Below are positions 48,734 to 57,456 of a stretch of DNA of 64,000 nt, one piece after another (position 1 is the stretch's first letter; each line of letters begins with the position of its first letter). This DNA comes from Proteus vulgaris (lineage in GTDB: Bacteria > Pseudomonadota > Gammaproteobacteria > Enterobacterales > Enterobacteriaceae). Both the position numbers and the translations under genes were made by a program. The notes under the pieces were generated by a model. The model ran no database searches. It was not told the DNA's origin and was given only the letters and a program-made list of their open reading frames with translations. The DNA lies in NCBI RefSeq assembly GCF_023100685.1, contig NZ_CP090064.1, positions 2,666,001-2,730,000 of the forward strand, given 5' to 3'.

Positions 48734-48762
48734 TGAACATATCGTTCATTATGTTGAACGAT
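48734..48762. promoter_or_regulatory. Operator between azlC and its XRE-cupin regulator
   Basis: ATCGTTCA (48741-48748) and TGAACGAT (48755-48762) form a perfect 8-bp inverted repeat with a 6-base spacer. A third half-site, TGAAC at 48734-48738, pairs with the first arm (TGAACATATCGTTCA). The cluster lies in the short divergent interval between azlC and the regulator gene, where the regulator would be expected to bind. Confidence 0.65.
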
Positions 48763-48798
48763 TTATTTTTTTGCAAGATGATTTTAAAGGAAGCTATG

Positions 48799-49359
48799 AT
48801 GTCATCGCCTTGTGCGCCTATTGAAATTATTTCTCAGGCCCTTGCCCGAGAGAGAAAAAAAGCGGGCCTTTCGCTTGCTGAAATTGCAAGACGAGCCGGT
48901 GTTGCAAAATCCACATTATCTCAATTAGAAGCAGGCCAAGGAAACCCTAGTATTGAAACACTCTGGGCGATTTGTGTTGCATTAAACATTCCGTTTTCTC
49001 AACTTATTTCAGCACCACAATCTGAAGTCAAAGTTATTCGCAAAGGTGATGGCTTTAAAATTAGCGCAGAAAAAGCGTATTACCATGCTTTTTTACTTTC
49101 ATCCTGCCCAATGGGGGCAAAACGCGATATATATACCGTAATTGCTCAACCGGGAAAAGATAGGGTGTCAGATCCTCACAGTAAAAATGTGACTGAGCAT
49201 ATTATTATTATTAGTGGTAGTGCAATGGTGGGAACGCTAGATAATCAACAAGAATTGCAACCCGGTGATTACATTTGCTATCCCGGTGATGTTACTCATG
49301 TATTACGGGCTTTAGAGCCAGATACAACCGCTGTAATGATCATTGAACATCATAATTAA
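48799..49359 (+). CDS. XRE-family regulator with cupin domain
   Basis: 186-residue regulator with an N-terminal helix-turn-helix (about 12-66; LSLAEIARRAGVAKSTLSQL) and a C-terminal cupin sensor (about 100-185; VTEHIIIISGSAMVGTLDN then LQPGDYICYPGDVTHVLRAL). The frame extends to 48709, but the ATG pair at 48796/48799 has AAAGGA upstream; spacing favours 48799. Being divergent from azlCD with a palindrome between, it probably controls that operon in response to an amino-acid-like ligand. Confidence 0.82.
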   Translation: MSSPCAPIEIISQALARERKKAGLSLAEIARRAGVAKSTLSQLEAGQGNPSIETLWAICVALNIPFSQLISAPQSEVKVIRKGDGFKISAEKAYYHAFLLSSCPMGAKRDIYTVIAQPGKDRVSDPHSKNVTEHIIIISGSAMVGTLDNQQELQPGDYICYPGDVTHVLRALEPDTTAVMIIEHHN

Positions 49360-49380
49360 TACAATAAATGATAAATTTAC

Positions 49381-49419
49381 CGCACTGTTATATTGCAATA
49401 AAAATCTAAAAACAGTGCG
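49381..49419. terminator. Bidirectional stem-loop between the regulator and aminotransferase genes
   Basis: CGCACTGTT (49381-49389) and AACAGTGCG (49411-49419) form a perfect 9-bp stem with a 21-base loop between convergent genes. Confidence 0.6.
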
Positions 49420-49451
49420 ATAAATTTTATTAAGTATATTTGTCTATTCAA

Positions 49452-50306
49452 TTATTTTTTAAGTGCTTTATCAAGGTAGATCTCTCGTAGACGTTGAGAC
49501 AAATGCCCAACTTTCCCCTGATTAATCTCTTCATTATCGATTGAAATTATAGGCCAAATTAACGTGGTAGCTGAGCTAATAAAAGCTTCTTTTGCTTTTT
49601 TAGCTTCATCAAGCGTAAATAAACGCTCAATAACTTTAAGCCCCTCTTCTTGCGCTAATTGAATAATTGCTTGGCGCGTGATACCTGGCAAAATGTCCTG
49701 ACTCAAAGGTCGTGTAATAATTTCATTATCATGATTTACAATAAAAAAATTACTTGAACTACCTTCTGTTATATAGCCATCTTTTATTAAAATAGCATCA
49801 TCAGCACCTTGTTGATGTGCATAATGTTTCGCTAAACATGCGGCTAATAATGCAACAGTTTTAATATCACAACGCTGCCAGCGAATATCGTCAACACTGA
49901 CTACCGAAATGCCTTTTTTGGCATTAGGATGATTAATTACTGTGGAGTGCTGAACGAAGGCAACAATTGTGGAAGGAATAGATGAAGACGGAAAATCAAA
50001 AAAGCGAGATGAATCAGTACCTCGGGTTATTTGTAAATAAATAAGCCCTTCATGAAGATGGTTGCTTTCAATAAGTTTTTGATGAATATCGATTAATTGT
50101 AATTTCGTGATAGGAAGGGATAATCCTAATTCTTTGCACGAACGCTGTAAACGTTGGAAATGTCCGTCAAAGTCAATGAGTTGACTATCAATAACTGCGG
50201 TAACTTCATAAACCGCGTCTGCAAATAAAAAACCACGGTCAAAAACAGATATTTTAGCCTGCTCTTTAGGTACAAACTGATTATTTAAATACACAACATC
50301 AGACAT
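49452..50306 (-). CDS. dat: D-amino acid aminotransferase-like (class IV PLP enzyme)
   Basis: Pyridoxal-phosphate transaminase of fold type IV, 284 residues. The catalytic Lys lies in RCDIKTVALLAACLAK near residue 145; family markers are FDRGFLFADAVYEVTAV, GLIYLQITRGTDSSR, EGSSSNFFIV and ILPGITRQAI. The sequence fits D-alanine-type aminotransferases (DAT), but branched-chain aminotransferase specificity cannot be ruled out. It is convergent with the azlCD regulator and divergent from an HdeD-like gene. D-glutamate or D-alanine metabolism is the likely role. Confidence 0.8.
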   Translation of the reverse strand: MSDVVYLNNQFVPKEQAKISVFDRGFLFADAVYEVTAVIDSQLIDFDGHFQRLQRSCKELGLSLPITKLQLIDIHQKLIESNHLHEGLIYLQITRGTDSSRFFDFPSSSIPSTIVAFVQHSTVINHPNAKKGISVVSVDDIRWQRCDIKTVALLAACLAKHYAHQQGADDAILIKDGYITEGSSSNFFIVNHDNEIITRPLSQDILPGITRQAIIQLAQEEGLKVIERLFTLDEAKKAKEAFISSATTLIWPIISIDNEEINQGKVGHLSQRLREIYLDKALKK

Positions 50307-50500
50307 TTTACCTCCGTTATAACTTTTATTAACATTTAATCTTAGCCACTACCTTACTCCTTCAATTTTATATTTCAAAGATGATTTATCACCTTCCCTA
50401 CCTCTTTTTAATTATAGTTTTATTTAAAGAAGTCATGTTATATAAACAAAAATTGCTATAATTTAACTTATGTCCAAAATATAAACATAAAGAGGTTGCT

Positions 50501-51079
50501 ATGTTAGATATTAATAAAAATAATTTATCTCAGCTAACAGAGAAACTGGTTAAAAGACAATGTACCTTAATGAATATTATCGCCACATTGGGCTTTATTG
50601 CAGGTTTTATCTGTATTATTAACCCTCTCTCTTCTGGTGTTGTTATCAGTGTATTACTCGGTATCGTTTTCTTTGCCTGTGCAATATCCAGCATTATTGG
50701 TGGCTTCAATTCTCAAGTCTCTTCAGGCTGGTCAATGCTCATCACATTATTAGCTGGTTTTATTTATCTTTTACTGGGCTATATTTTTATTACTGATCCG
50801 CTAAACGGTATGCTTAGCCTGGCTTTTTTTATCGGTTTTCTCTTTATTTTTGCGGGGATATTGCGCCTAAATATCGGCTTCAAGCAAATTAAAGATAACT
50901 TTTATGGGTGGTTTAATATCTTGGTAGGATTTTTAGATCTCGTTATCGCCTATTTTTTACTTGCGTTTGGGCCTGAAACATCCGTAGCTCTGGTAATGGC
51001 ATTGATTGGTATACAGCTTATTTTAAGCTCACTCACCATTTTATCGATAACCAGTGCAATAAAAAGAATGACTCGTTAA
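50501..51079 (+). CDS. HdeD-family membrane protein
   Basis: 192-residue protein with six membrane helices and two or three similar hydrophobic units, matching the HdeD/DUF308 family linked to acid resistance in E. coli. Segments LGFIAGFICIINPLSSGVVIS and FLFIFAGILRLNIGF are typical. It is separated from neighbours by terminator-like elements. Its function here is inferred only from the family. Confidence 0.75.
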   Translation: MLDINKNNLSQLTEKLVKRQCTLMNIIATLGFIAGFICIINPLSSGVVISVLLGIVFFACAISSIIGGFNSQVSSGWSMLITLLAGFIYLLLGYIFITDPLNGMLSLAFFIGFLFIFAGILRLNIGFKQIKDNFYGWFNILVGFLDLVIAYFLLAFGPETSVALVMALIGIQLILSSLTILSITSAIKRMTR

Positions 51080-51122
51080 TAGGCTATACAATAATCATAT
51101 TCTTATTAGTTTTTGCTAAGCA

Positions 51123-51145
51123 AAGAGCCACATTATGTGGCTCTT
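51123..51145. terminator. Stem-loop between HdeD-like gene and the large minus-strand gene
   Basis: AAGAGCCACAT (51123-51133) and ATGTGGCTCTT (51135-51145) form an 11-bp inverted repeat with a one-base centre, between two convergent genes. It could serve both strands. Confidence 0.6.
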
Positions 51146-51180
51146 GAGCAGAAAACTATTCTCTATATTAAGTGTAAGTA

Positions 51181-52800
51181 TTAAGCACAAGGCAAGCGCA
51201 GAGATACTGTATACATATTCTCACCACAAAGATAACAATTCCCTGTATTCTCAAATATCATCACTTGGATACCTAATTGCCCCACTTCAATATTCGGTAG
51301 TGCATCAGCCAAAATACTTTCTAACACAGGTTCTAGTATTTCAACCATATTTATAGGTTCATTATTTGGTGTTATATCATGCAAGAAGTTACCTAAACGA
51401 GGATCATCTGCATAAATTTCCAATGTTGAACGATACACTAGCGTTCTTTCACTGCTATTCATTTTAGAATAACCATTAAAAATGATAACCATTTTCTGGA
51501 TATGCATTTTTGCAACACGGTTTTTAATTTGTAAACATAAAGAAGGTACAAGCCTAATATTGACAGAATTAAAATAGCGATCACAAATTTGTGGAATAGT
51601 GACACTAACGCAAGGTTTAGGTGCAATATTTTTAATTTGCTTATTACACTCTCCCGTTAAAGAGTTATCAACAATAATACGCTCACGGCGAGAAAAACAA
51701 ATATTATCGAATATATCAACAGTGAAGAAAGAGATGTAATGGATACCATTTGTTAATGCTTGATTTTCCAATCTAACAGAAACTGCAGATTTATCAGTGC
51801 AAGGCAACATTTTTAATTGGTCATTAAAATAAAAACCAACCTGAGTACTTTCACTAATATCTCGTCCTAAAATAAGATTTGCATTCACACAATAATTTTC
51901 ACTGTGATAGCTTAAAATCCCATTTAATGTTGCAGGCACTTTCGGAGAGGGTAGCTTCTCCGTGGTTAATTCAACATAATAATCTCTTGATTTAATGGGC
52001 TTGGTAGGCTCGTCACTATTTTCAGATTCAGCATGAAAAATGGCAATTTGTTTTGGCTCACTCTTTTTAAACCTTACTTTAAAATTCGCAATACCATATT
52101 TATTCGTTTTGCCAACATTAACCATTTCTCCATCTGCGTTATAAATTTCGGGTTCAACGTCAAGAGTACTATTATCAACATCGTAGACTAATTTAACTTC
52201 TTTATTTGACGCATCCTCCCCCTCTTTATCCTGTAAATGCACGACAAAGCTTTTAGAGACACTTTCCCATTTACTTGGCCACTGCATAGACTCAGAACGT
52301 ATTGTCAATAAATCATCAAATCGCTCACAGTTAGTCGCTGTGCAGTCAGTATTAGGATTGGCTTTTGGCGGTGTAACACGAATTTGTATCGGTGTTGCGT
52401 AATATACGATATTTTCATCATCTTCATCTTTTAATATCAATTGTAATGACGCCACACCATTACGATTTCCCGTTAATGAGATCTCTGTTGTATTGTTATC
52501 AACTATCGTAATGTAGACATCTTTATTATTGGGTAAAATTAAAATTCCTTTCGGGCTGGTACGCCATTCCGCCAAACGCAAATTAATCCCGGTTACAACA
52601 ACCTCATATTTAATAACTCGATTTATCTTTACTTCATTATCCACTTCATCAGGCGATGCTTTGATCTGATTAAATTCAATCTTCACATCCGCATCAACAG
52701 CTTGAGCCTGAGCACTATGGGCAGGCGGCTGAAACGCTAGCGTTTCTTTCTCACCTTGTAAGATTTTTTGCAAACGTTCTTCTTTTGTTTCGATATCCAT
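51181..52800 (-). CDS. Large hypothetical protein with Ig-like features
   Basis: 539-residue protein that I do not recognise. It has no signal peptide or membrane helix. Residues about 45-150 and 165-290 are beta-rich with Ig/invasin-type signatures (NGVASLQLILKDEDDENIVY, then NKYGIANFKVRFKKSEPKQI), while the rest has scattered Cys, 15 or so overall, including CTATNCERFDDL and GNCYLCGENMY near the C-terminus. The start has AGGA nine bases ahead. It stands alone between terminator-like repeats. A contact-dependent or secreted effector role is possible but unsupported. Confidence 0.5.
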   Translation of the reverse strand: MDIETKEERLQKILQGEKETLAFQPPAHSAQAQAVDADVKIEFNQIKASPDEVDNEVKINRVIKYEVVVTGINLRLAEWRTSPKGILILPNNKDVYITIVDNNTTEISLTGNRNGVASLQLILKDEDDENIVYYATPIQIRVTPPKANPNTDCTATNCERFDDLLTIRSESMQWPSKWESVSKSFVVHLQDKEGEDASNKEVKLVYDVDNSTLDVEPEIYNADGEMVNVGKTNKYGIANFKVRFKKSEPKQIAIFHAESENSDEPTKPIKSRDYYVELTTEKLPSPKVPATLNGILSYHSENYCVNANLILGRDISESTQVGFYFNDQLKMLPCTDKSAVSVRLENQALTNGIHYISFFTVDIFDNICFSRRERIIVDNSLTGECNKQIKNIAPKPCVSVTIPQICDRYFNSVNIRLVPSLCLQIKNRVAKMHIQKMVIIFNGYSKMNSSERTLVYRSTLEIYADDPRLGNFLHDITPNNEPINMVEILEPVLESILADALPNIEVGQLGIQVMIFENTGNCYLCGENMYTVSLRLPCA

Positions 52801-53049
52801 TGAGTGATTTCCTTTCTTTTTCCGATTCCATTTTTAGCTTAAAGCAAAAAAAACAAGTGAAAATCACAATAGAAAAAAGTCAACTGAGTATTGTTAATAA
52901 ACGGAAATAAAAAACAATTAATAAACAATAAGATAAATAGGTTCACCAATAAGGCACCACGGCTTAAATAGGCAGAAAATACCTTTAGCATAAAAAATAA
53001 TTTAAAATTTAAAATATTTTTGTATAAAGCTATTGACTGTTATGAAAAT
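52801..53049. other. AT-rich region upstream of the large hypothetical gene
   Basis: Divergent intergenic DNA, A/T-rich with no ORF. It should contain the promoter of the minus-strand gene. The plus-strand side leads into FNR-like and CRP sites. Confidence 0.45.
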
Positions 53050-53063
53050 GTGATTAAAATCAA
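53050..53063. promoter_or_regulatory. FNR-like site
   Basis: GTGAT, four bases, ATCAA matches the FNR consensus TTGAT-N4-ATCAA at nine of ten conserved positions. It lies 22 bp upstream of a CRP site and 66 bp upstream of a candidate small ORF. Confidence 0.5.
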
Positions 53064-53077
53064 TCTTAGAAAATATT

Positions 53078-53093
53078 TGTGACGTGAATCACA
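53078..53093. promoter_or_regulatory. CRP binding site
   Basis: TGTGA-CGTGAA-TCACA is a perfect CRP core. Candidate -10 elements lie at 53112-53117 (TAATAT) and 53136-53141 (TATTAC), compatible with CRP-activated starts near 53124 or 53147. Confidence 0.72.
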
Positions 53094-53115
53094 TTTTATT
53101 AATAGGATACTTAAT

Positions 53116-53190
53116 ATGAAATCAATGACTTCTTTTATTACTCACTTGCACCAGGTTGTTGTACAATTATCATCAACTCGCTTACTGTAA
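53116..53190 (+). CDS. Candidate 24-aa small ORF (or part of a small RNA)
   Basis: ATG at 53116 has AGGA eight bases ahead and gives a 24-codon ORF ending at TAA 53188; it begins MKSMTSFITHLHQVVVQ and ends STRLL. A CRP site lies 23 bp upstream and a strong terminator 28 bp downstream. The sequence between would make a transcript of about 120-150 nt, typical of a small RNA. If the CRP-dependent start is at 53124 or later, the ATG would not be in the message, so the ORF and the RNA hypotheses compete. Confidence 0.4.
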   Translation: MKSMTSFITHLHQVVVQLSSTRLL

Positions 53191-53218
53191 TTATTTGATT
53201 TAAAATAATAAACAGCTC

Positions 53219-53266
53219 AAAGCCAGAAATAGCCCCTCATCGCAAAAAAGACTATTTCTGGCTTTT
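53219..53266 (+). terminator. Strong intrinsic terminator of the CRP-linked small transcript
   Basis: AAAGCCAGAAATAG and CTATTTCTGGCTTT form a perfect 14-bp stem with a 19-base loop, followed by TTTA. The nearest gene on this strand, ybdG, begins 132 bp later, so it probably ends the small upstream transcript. Confidence 0.8.
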
Positions 53267-53397
53267 ACTCTATATATTTTCTTTTTTCTTACCTTATTTA
53301 TCCGCGCACCTTTCGTAACAAAAAATTCACCTCCTTGAACTAAGATCTCTTTTCTGTACTCTTAATACACAATACACATTAACTATGAGGATATTTT

Positions 53398-54654
53398 ATG
53401 CAGCAGCAACTGCTTACATGGATACGTCAATTCAATGAAGAATACGCTCAAGTCGCTTCTTTATTACTCGTTTTAGTTATTATTTTTCTTGTTGCCCTTG
53501 TTCTTCATTTTATTTTACACAAATTAGTCCTACCTCGAATTTCGAGCGCCATCAATCAATATGACCAAAAATGGCAAGTTTCATTAGAAATAAACAAACT
53601 ATTTAGTCGTTTTGCTTTTTTAATCCAAGGTGTCGTTGTTAATATCCAAGCACTTGTTTGGATGGGTTCAGGTAAAACACAAGAAGTCCTCACCACCAGC
53701 GCCCAAGCTTGGTGCTTAATTTTCGGCTTATTGATGCTTTTCTCTATTATGGATCTGTGCATGCAGATCATGAGAAATTCATCCTCCTTTGGCCGATTAC
53801 CGTTGAAAGGTATTTTTCAAAGTTTAAAACTCGCCGCTTCAGTCCTAATTGGGATAATGATTATTTCCCTGCTCATTGGAAAATCTCCCCTTATTTTACT
53901 CAGTGGTTTAGGGGCAATGACGGCAGTATTAATGTTGGTGTTTAAAGATCCCATAATGGGATTGGTGGCTGGTATTCAGTTATCCGCAAACAACATGATA
54001 AGCCTAGGTGATTGGTTAGAAATGCCTAAATATGGCGCTGATGGTGCGGTTATCGATATTAGTTTAACAACCGTTAAAGTCCGTAATTGGGATAATACTG
54101 TTACCACTATCCCAACTTACTCACTTATTTCAGACTCATTTAAGAATTGGCAAGCTATGACAAAATCGGGAGGACGTCGTATTAAACGAAGCCTTGCTCT
54201 TGATATTAATAGCATTCATTTCTTAGATAAAAAACAACTTGATGATTTAGAAAAAGCTCATTTATTAGCGCCTTATATCAAAAATAAGGAAAGTGAAATT
54301 AGTGAATTCAATGCGACTTTAGGCAATGAATGTCAAACACCATTAAACCAACGTGGCATGACCAATATCGGAACCTTCCGTGCATATGTTGAAGCGTATT
54401 TAAAAAATCACCCTAATGTTCATAAGCAAATGACCATTATGGTAAGACAATTAGCACCAACCTCAGATGGGCTTCCTATTGAAATTTATGCGTTTACCAA
54501 TACAACTGTTTGGGTACAATACGAGGCGATTCAATCCGATATTTTTGATCATATTTTTGCTATTTTGCCCCAATTTGGTTTAAGAGTGCATCAATCCCCA
54601 ACGGGAAATGATGTAAGAGCACTGAGATTTCCTGTAGAGAATAATCAGCAATAA
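53398..54654 (+). CDS. ybdG: Mechanosensitive channel YbdG (MscS family)
   Basis: Inner-membrane mechanosensitive channel of the MscM class that gives modest protection from hypo-osmotic shock. The 418-residue protein has about five membrane helices (first near 15-40), the MscS pore-lining segment (GLGAMTAVLMLVFKDPIMGL) and the beta domain VAGIQLSANNMISLGDWLEM then GADGAVIDISLTTVKVRNWD. The C-terminal part matches E. coli YbdG (MTNIGTFRAYVEAYLKNHP). GAGG lies about eight bases before the ATG. Confidence 0.92.
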   Translation: MQQQLLTWIRQFNEEYAQVASLLLVLVIIFLVALVLHFILHKLVLPRISSAINQYDQKWQVSLEINKLFSRFAFLIQGVVVNIQALVWMGSGKTQEVLTTSAQAWCLIFGLLMLFSIMDLCMQIMRNSSSFGRLPLKGIFQSLKLAASVLIGIMIISLLIGKSPLILLSGLGAMTAVLMLVFKDPIMGLVAGIQLSANNMISLGDWLEMPKYGADGAVIDISLTTVKVRNWDNTVTTIPTYSLISDSFKNWQAMTKSGGRRIKRSLALDINSIHFLDKKQLDDLEKAHLLAPYIKNKESEISEFNATLGNECQTPLNQRGMTNIGTFRAYVEAYLKNHPNVHKQMTIMVRQLAPTSDGLPIEIYAFTNTTVWVQYEAIQSDIFDHIFAILPQFGLRVHQSPTGNDVRALRFPVENNQQ

Positions 54655-54675
54655 ATCATTTTTATCGAAAATCAG

Positions 54676-54698
54676 AAAGGAGATAAATTCTCCTTTTT
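54676..54698 (+). terminator. Terminator after ybdG
   Basis: AAAGGAGA and TCTCCTTT form a stem with a 5-base loop, followed by TT. Confidence 0.75.
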
Positions 54699-54841
54699 GA
54701 CTTTTTGTATTAACAAATATTTTGAATCTCTTATTTTGTTATCATATTAACAATCTTGTTTAATTATAATGTATTTAAAATCGCTATGTTATTCTTTATA
54801 TATCGATTGATTGTTAAATCCTATTTAATCTATATTTCATT

Positions 54842-54857
54842 TACCACTAAAGTGGTA
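54842..54857. promoter_or_regulatory. NarL/NarP-type 7-2-7 site upstream of dmsA
   Basis: TACCACT-AA-AGTGGTA is a perfect palindrome that matches the NarL/NarP consensus (TACYYMT, 2 bp, inverse) at 14 of 16 positions. It lies about 170 bp upstream of dmsA. E. coli dmsABC is repressed by nitrate through NarL. Confidence 0.5.
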
Positions 54858-54925
54858 TTTATCAAAAAATGTAACCATTTGTTTAATAATTATTTTTTTA
54901 GATAACGTTATTAACATTTTTTATA

Positions 54926-54939
54926 TTGATATAAATCAT
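54926..54939. promoter_or_regulatory. FNR binding site upstream of dmsA
   Basis: TTGAT-ATAA-ATCAT matches the FNR consensus TTGAT-N4-ATCAA with one mismatch. Its centre is 80 bp upstream of the dmsA ATG, with a TATAAC element at 54955-54960. Anaerobic activation of dmsABC by FNR is well known in E. coli. Confidence 0.72.
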
Positions 54940-55012
54940 TATAGGTAGAAGGGTTATAACTTAACATATATATACAACTTTACTTGTTGTGAAAAATGTT
55001 AGGGTAATGTCA

Positions 55013-57445
55013 ATGTCAAAAATTAAAAATAATACTTCTATTACTGAAATGAGTCGGCGTGGATTCATTCAGTCTGCAGCAGTTATTTCTGGTGCTGCCG
55101 CTGTTGCAGGAACGGTTTCATTACCATTCGCTGCTAATGCTCAAACCCCCCAGGGTATTCGTCCTGATGAGACTTCAGAAACTATCAAATACAGTGCATG
55201 CTTAGTGAACTGTGGTAGCCGTTGTCCATTAAAGGTTCATGTGAAAGATGGCGTTATCCGTCGCATTTCTAATGAAACTATGTATGACGATTCAACATTC
55301 GGTCTTCACCAAATTCGTCCTTGTCTGCGTGGTCGTTCTGTTCGTTGGAAAACCTACAATCCAGACCGTTTAAAATATCCAATGAAGCGTGTTGGTAAAC
55401 GTGGTGAAGGTAAATTTGAACGTATTTCTTGGGATGAAGCCACATCAATCATCGCCGAAAAATTAAAATACACCATCGAAAAGTATGGTAATGAAGCAAT
55501 TTATTACCAATACGGTACAGGCTCTACCGGCGCAAACTTACACGGTAGAACCGCATGTAAACGTTTATTAAGCACTGTGGGTGGTTTTTTAAGTGATTAC
55601 GGTACTTATTCTTACTCTCAATTAACAGGTATCGTTCCTTATGTTTATGGCGATATGTTGGAATCTCTGTTAACAGAAATTGAGAATTCAGATCTCGTTG
55701 TGATGTTTGGTCATAACCTTGCTGAAACTCGTATGTCAGGTGGTGGCCAGTTCTATGAAACGCTAAATGCGTTAGATAAGAGCAAAAGTAAAGTTATCAT
55801 CATTGACCCTCGCCGTACTGATAGTGTGACAACACTGGGAGCAGAGTGGATCCCGATTTATCCAGGTACCGATGCCGCATTAGTTGCTGCACTAGGTTAT
55901 GTGATGATCCAAGAAGGTATCACCGATGAAGATTTCTTACGTGAATATTGCGTCGGTTGGGATAAGCAAACACTTCCAGCATCAGCACCTGAAAATGGCT
56001 CTTACAAAGATTACATTTTAGGTAATGGTCCTGATGGTATTGCCAAAACTCCTGAATGGGCGAGTAAATTAACCGGTATTTCTGTTGCACGTATTATCCA
56101 ATTGGCACGTGAAATTGGTGGTGCAAGAGCTGCGTGGATCTCTCAAGGTTGGGGTATTCAACGTACAACCAATGGTGAACAAGCCTGCCGTTCTATTATG
56201 ATGCTGCCATTAATGTCTGGTCATATTGGCCGTCCAGGTACAAATACTGGCTGTTGGGGCGGTAACGTAGCTTATCCTGTAGCAAGCTTTGCACTTCCTA
56301 ACCCTGTAAAAACGCTGATCCCAACATTTATGTGGTCTGAAGCGATTGCACGTGGTGAAGAATTAACGAGTAAAAATGCAGGTGTTAGAAATAAAGATAA
56401 ACTCGATACTGGCATTAAATTTATGTGGTGTTATTCCAGTAACGTGATTGGTAACCAACACGCTGATCTGAATAAAACCCATGATTTGCTGCAAGATGAA
56501 TCAAAATGTGAGTTTATTTTAGTGTGGGATAACCACATGACACCTTCTGCAAAATACGCAGATATTCTACTGCCAGACGTAACAACGGTTGAAACAAACG
56601 ATCTTATCAATAACTCTTACGCAAGTGGTGCTTACCACTATGTTGTCCGCTTACAAAATGCGATTAAACCACTTTGGGAAAACCGCCCTTGCTATGATGT
56701 CTTAACCGACATTGCAGAAAAAATGGGTACTAAAGCGCAATTCACCGAAGGTCGGACTTACGAAGAGTGGATTGAATATTGCTATAACCAAATGCGTGAG
56801 AAAAACCCTGCATTGCCTACTTTTACAGAAACCAATGATATGGGGATTATCGATCGTAAATTACCTAATCGTAATCAATACGTAGCACTTGAAGCATTCC
56901 GTCAAGATCCTATCGCTAACCCATTAAAAACAGCGTCAGGTAAGATTGAAATTTATTCTGAAAAATTAATGCAAGATACTGAAGGCTGGGTTTTACCTGA
57001 AGGCGACCGTATTCCTGCTATTCCAGAATATTGTAAGAATGAAGAAGGTGTTGAAAACGTTAAGCTTAAAGAAAAATTCCCTCTGCAAATGACGGGTTTC
57101 CACGATAAAGGCCACGTTCACTCAAGCTATTATAACGTTGCTATGTTACGTGAAGCTATCCCACATCAATTCTGGTTAAACCCAATTGATGCGCAAGAAC
57201 GCGGATTAAAATCAGGCGATATCGCTGAAATTTATAACGAACGTGGTCGCTTAAATATTCTTGTCAAAGTTACTGATCGTGTATTACCTGGTGTGATTGC
57301 AGTACCGCAAGGTGCATGGCGTTCACTTGATACAACAGGTGTAGATACAGGTGGATGTATTAATACATTAACAAGCTGGCACCCATCGCCGTTTGCTAAA
57401 GGAAATCCACAACATACAAACCTTGTTGAAGTGAAACGTGCATAA
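55013..57445 (+). CDS. dmsA: Dimethyl sulfoxide reductase catalytic subunit DmsA
   Basis: Molybdopterin subunit that reduces DMSO and related S- and N-oxides during anaerobic respiration. The 810-residue protein starts with a twin-arginine signal (MSRRGFIQSAAVISGAAAVAG) and has a cluster motif CLVNCGSRCPLKV, a CLRGRS segment near 98, and the molybdopterin and dinucleotide-binding domains. The frame opens at 54989, but the ATG at 55013 has AGGG eight bases ahead and gives the usual MSKIKNN start. dmsB follows after 11 bp. Length matches E. coli DmsA (about 814). Confidence 0.95.
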   Translation: MSKIKNNTSITEMSRRGFIQSAAVISGAAAVAGTVSLPFAANAQTPQGIRPDETSETIKYSACLVNCGSRCPLKVHVKDGVIRRISNETMYDDSTFGLHQIRPCLRGRSVRWKTYNPDRLKYPMKRVGKRGEGKFERISWDEATSIIAEKLKYTIEKYGNEAIYYQYGTGSTGANLHGRTACKRLLSTVGGFLSDYGTYSYSQLTGIVPYVYGDMLESLLTEIENSDLVVMFGHNLAETRMSGGGQFYETLNALDKSKSKVIIIDPRRTDSVTTLGAEWIPIYPGTDAALVAALGYVMIQEGITDEDFLREYCVGWDKQTLPASAPENGSYKDYILGNGPDGIAKTPEWASKLTGISVARIIQLAREIGGARAAWISQGWGIQRTTNGEQACRSIMMLPLMSGHIGRPGTNTGCWGGNVAYPVASFALPNPVKTLIPTFMWSEAIARGEELTSKNAGVRNKDKLDTGIKFMWCYSSNVIGNQHADLNKTHDLLQDESKCEFILVWDNHMTPSAKYADILLPDVTTVETNDLINNSYASGAYHYVVRLQNAIKPLWENRPCYDVLTDIAEKMGTKAQFTEGRTYEEWIEYCYNQMREKNPALPTFTETNDMGIIDRKLPNRNQYVALEAFRQDPIANPLKTASGKIEIYSEKLMQDTEGWVLPEGDRIPAIPEYCKNEEGVENVKLKEKFPLQMTGFHDKGHVHSSYYNVAMLREAIPHQFWLNPIDAQERGLKSGDIAEIYNERGRLNILVKVTDRVLPGVIAVPQGAWRSLDTTGVDTGGCINTLTSWHPSPFAKGNPQHTNLVEVKRA

Positions 57446-57456
57446 GGAGTTAACTC

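Noticed and set aside
48709..48798. 30-codon N-terminal extension of the XRE-cupin regulator
   Set aside because: It would overlap the azlC start and the operator; the AAAGGA site near 48799 marks the real start.
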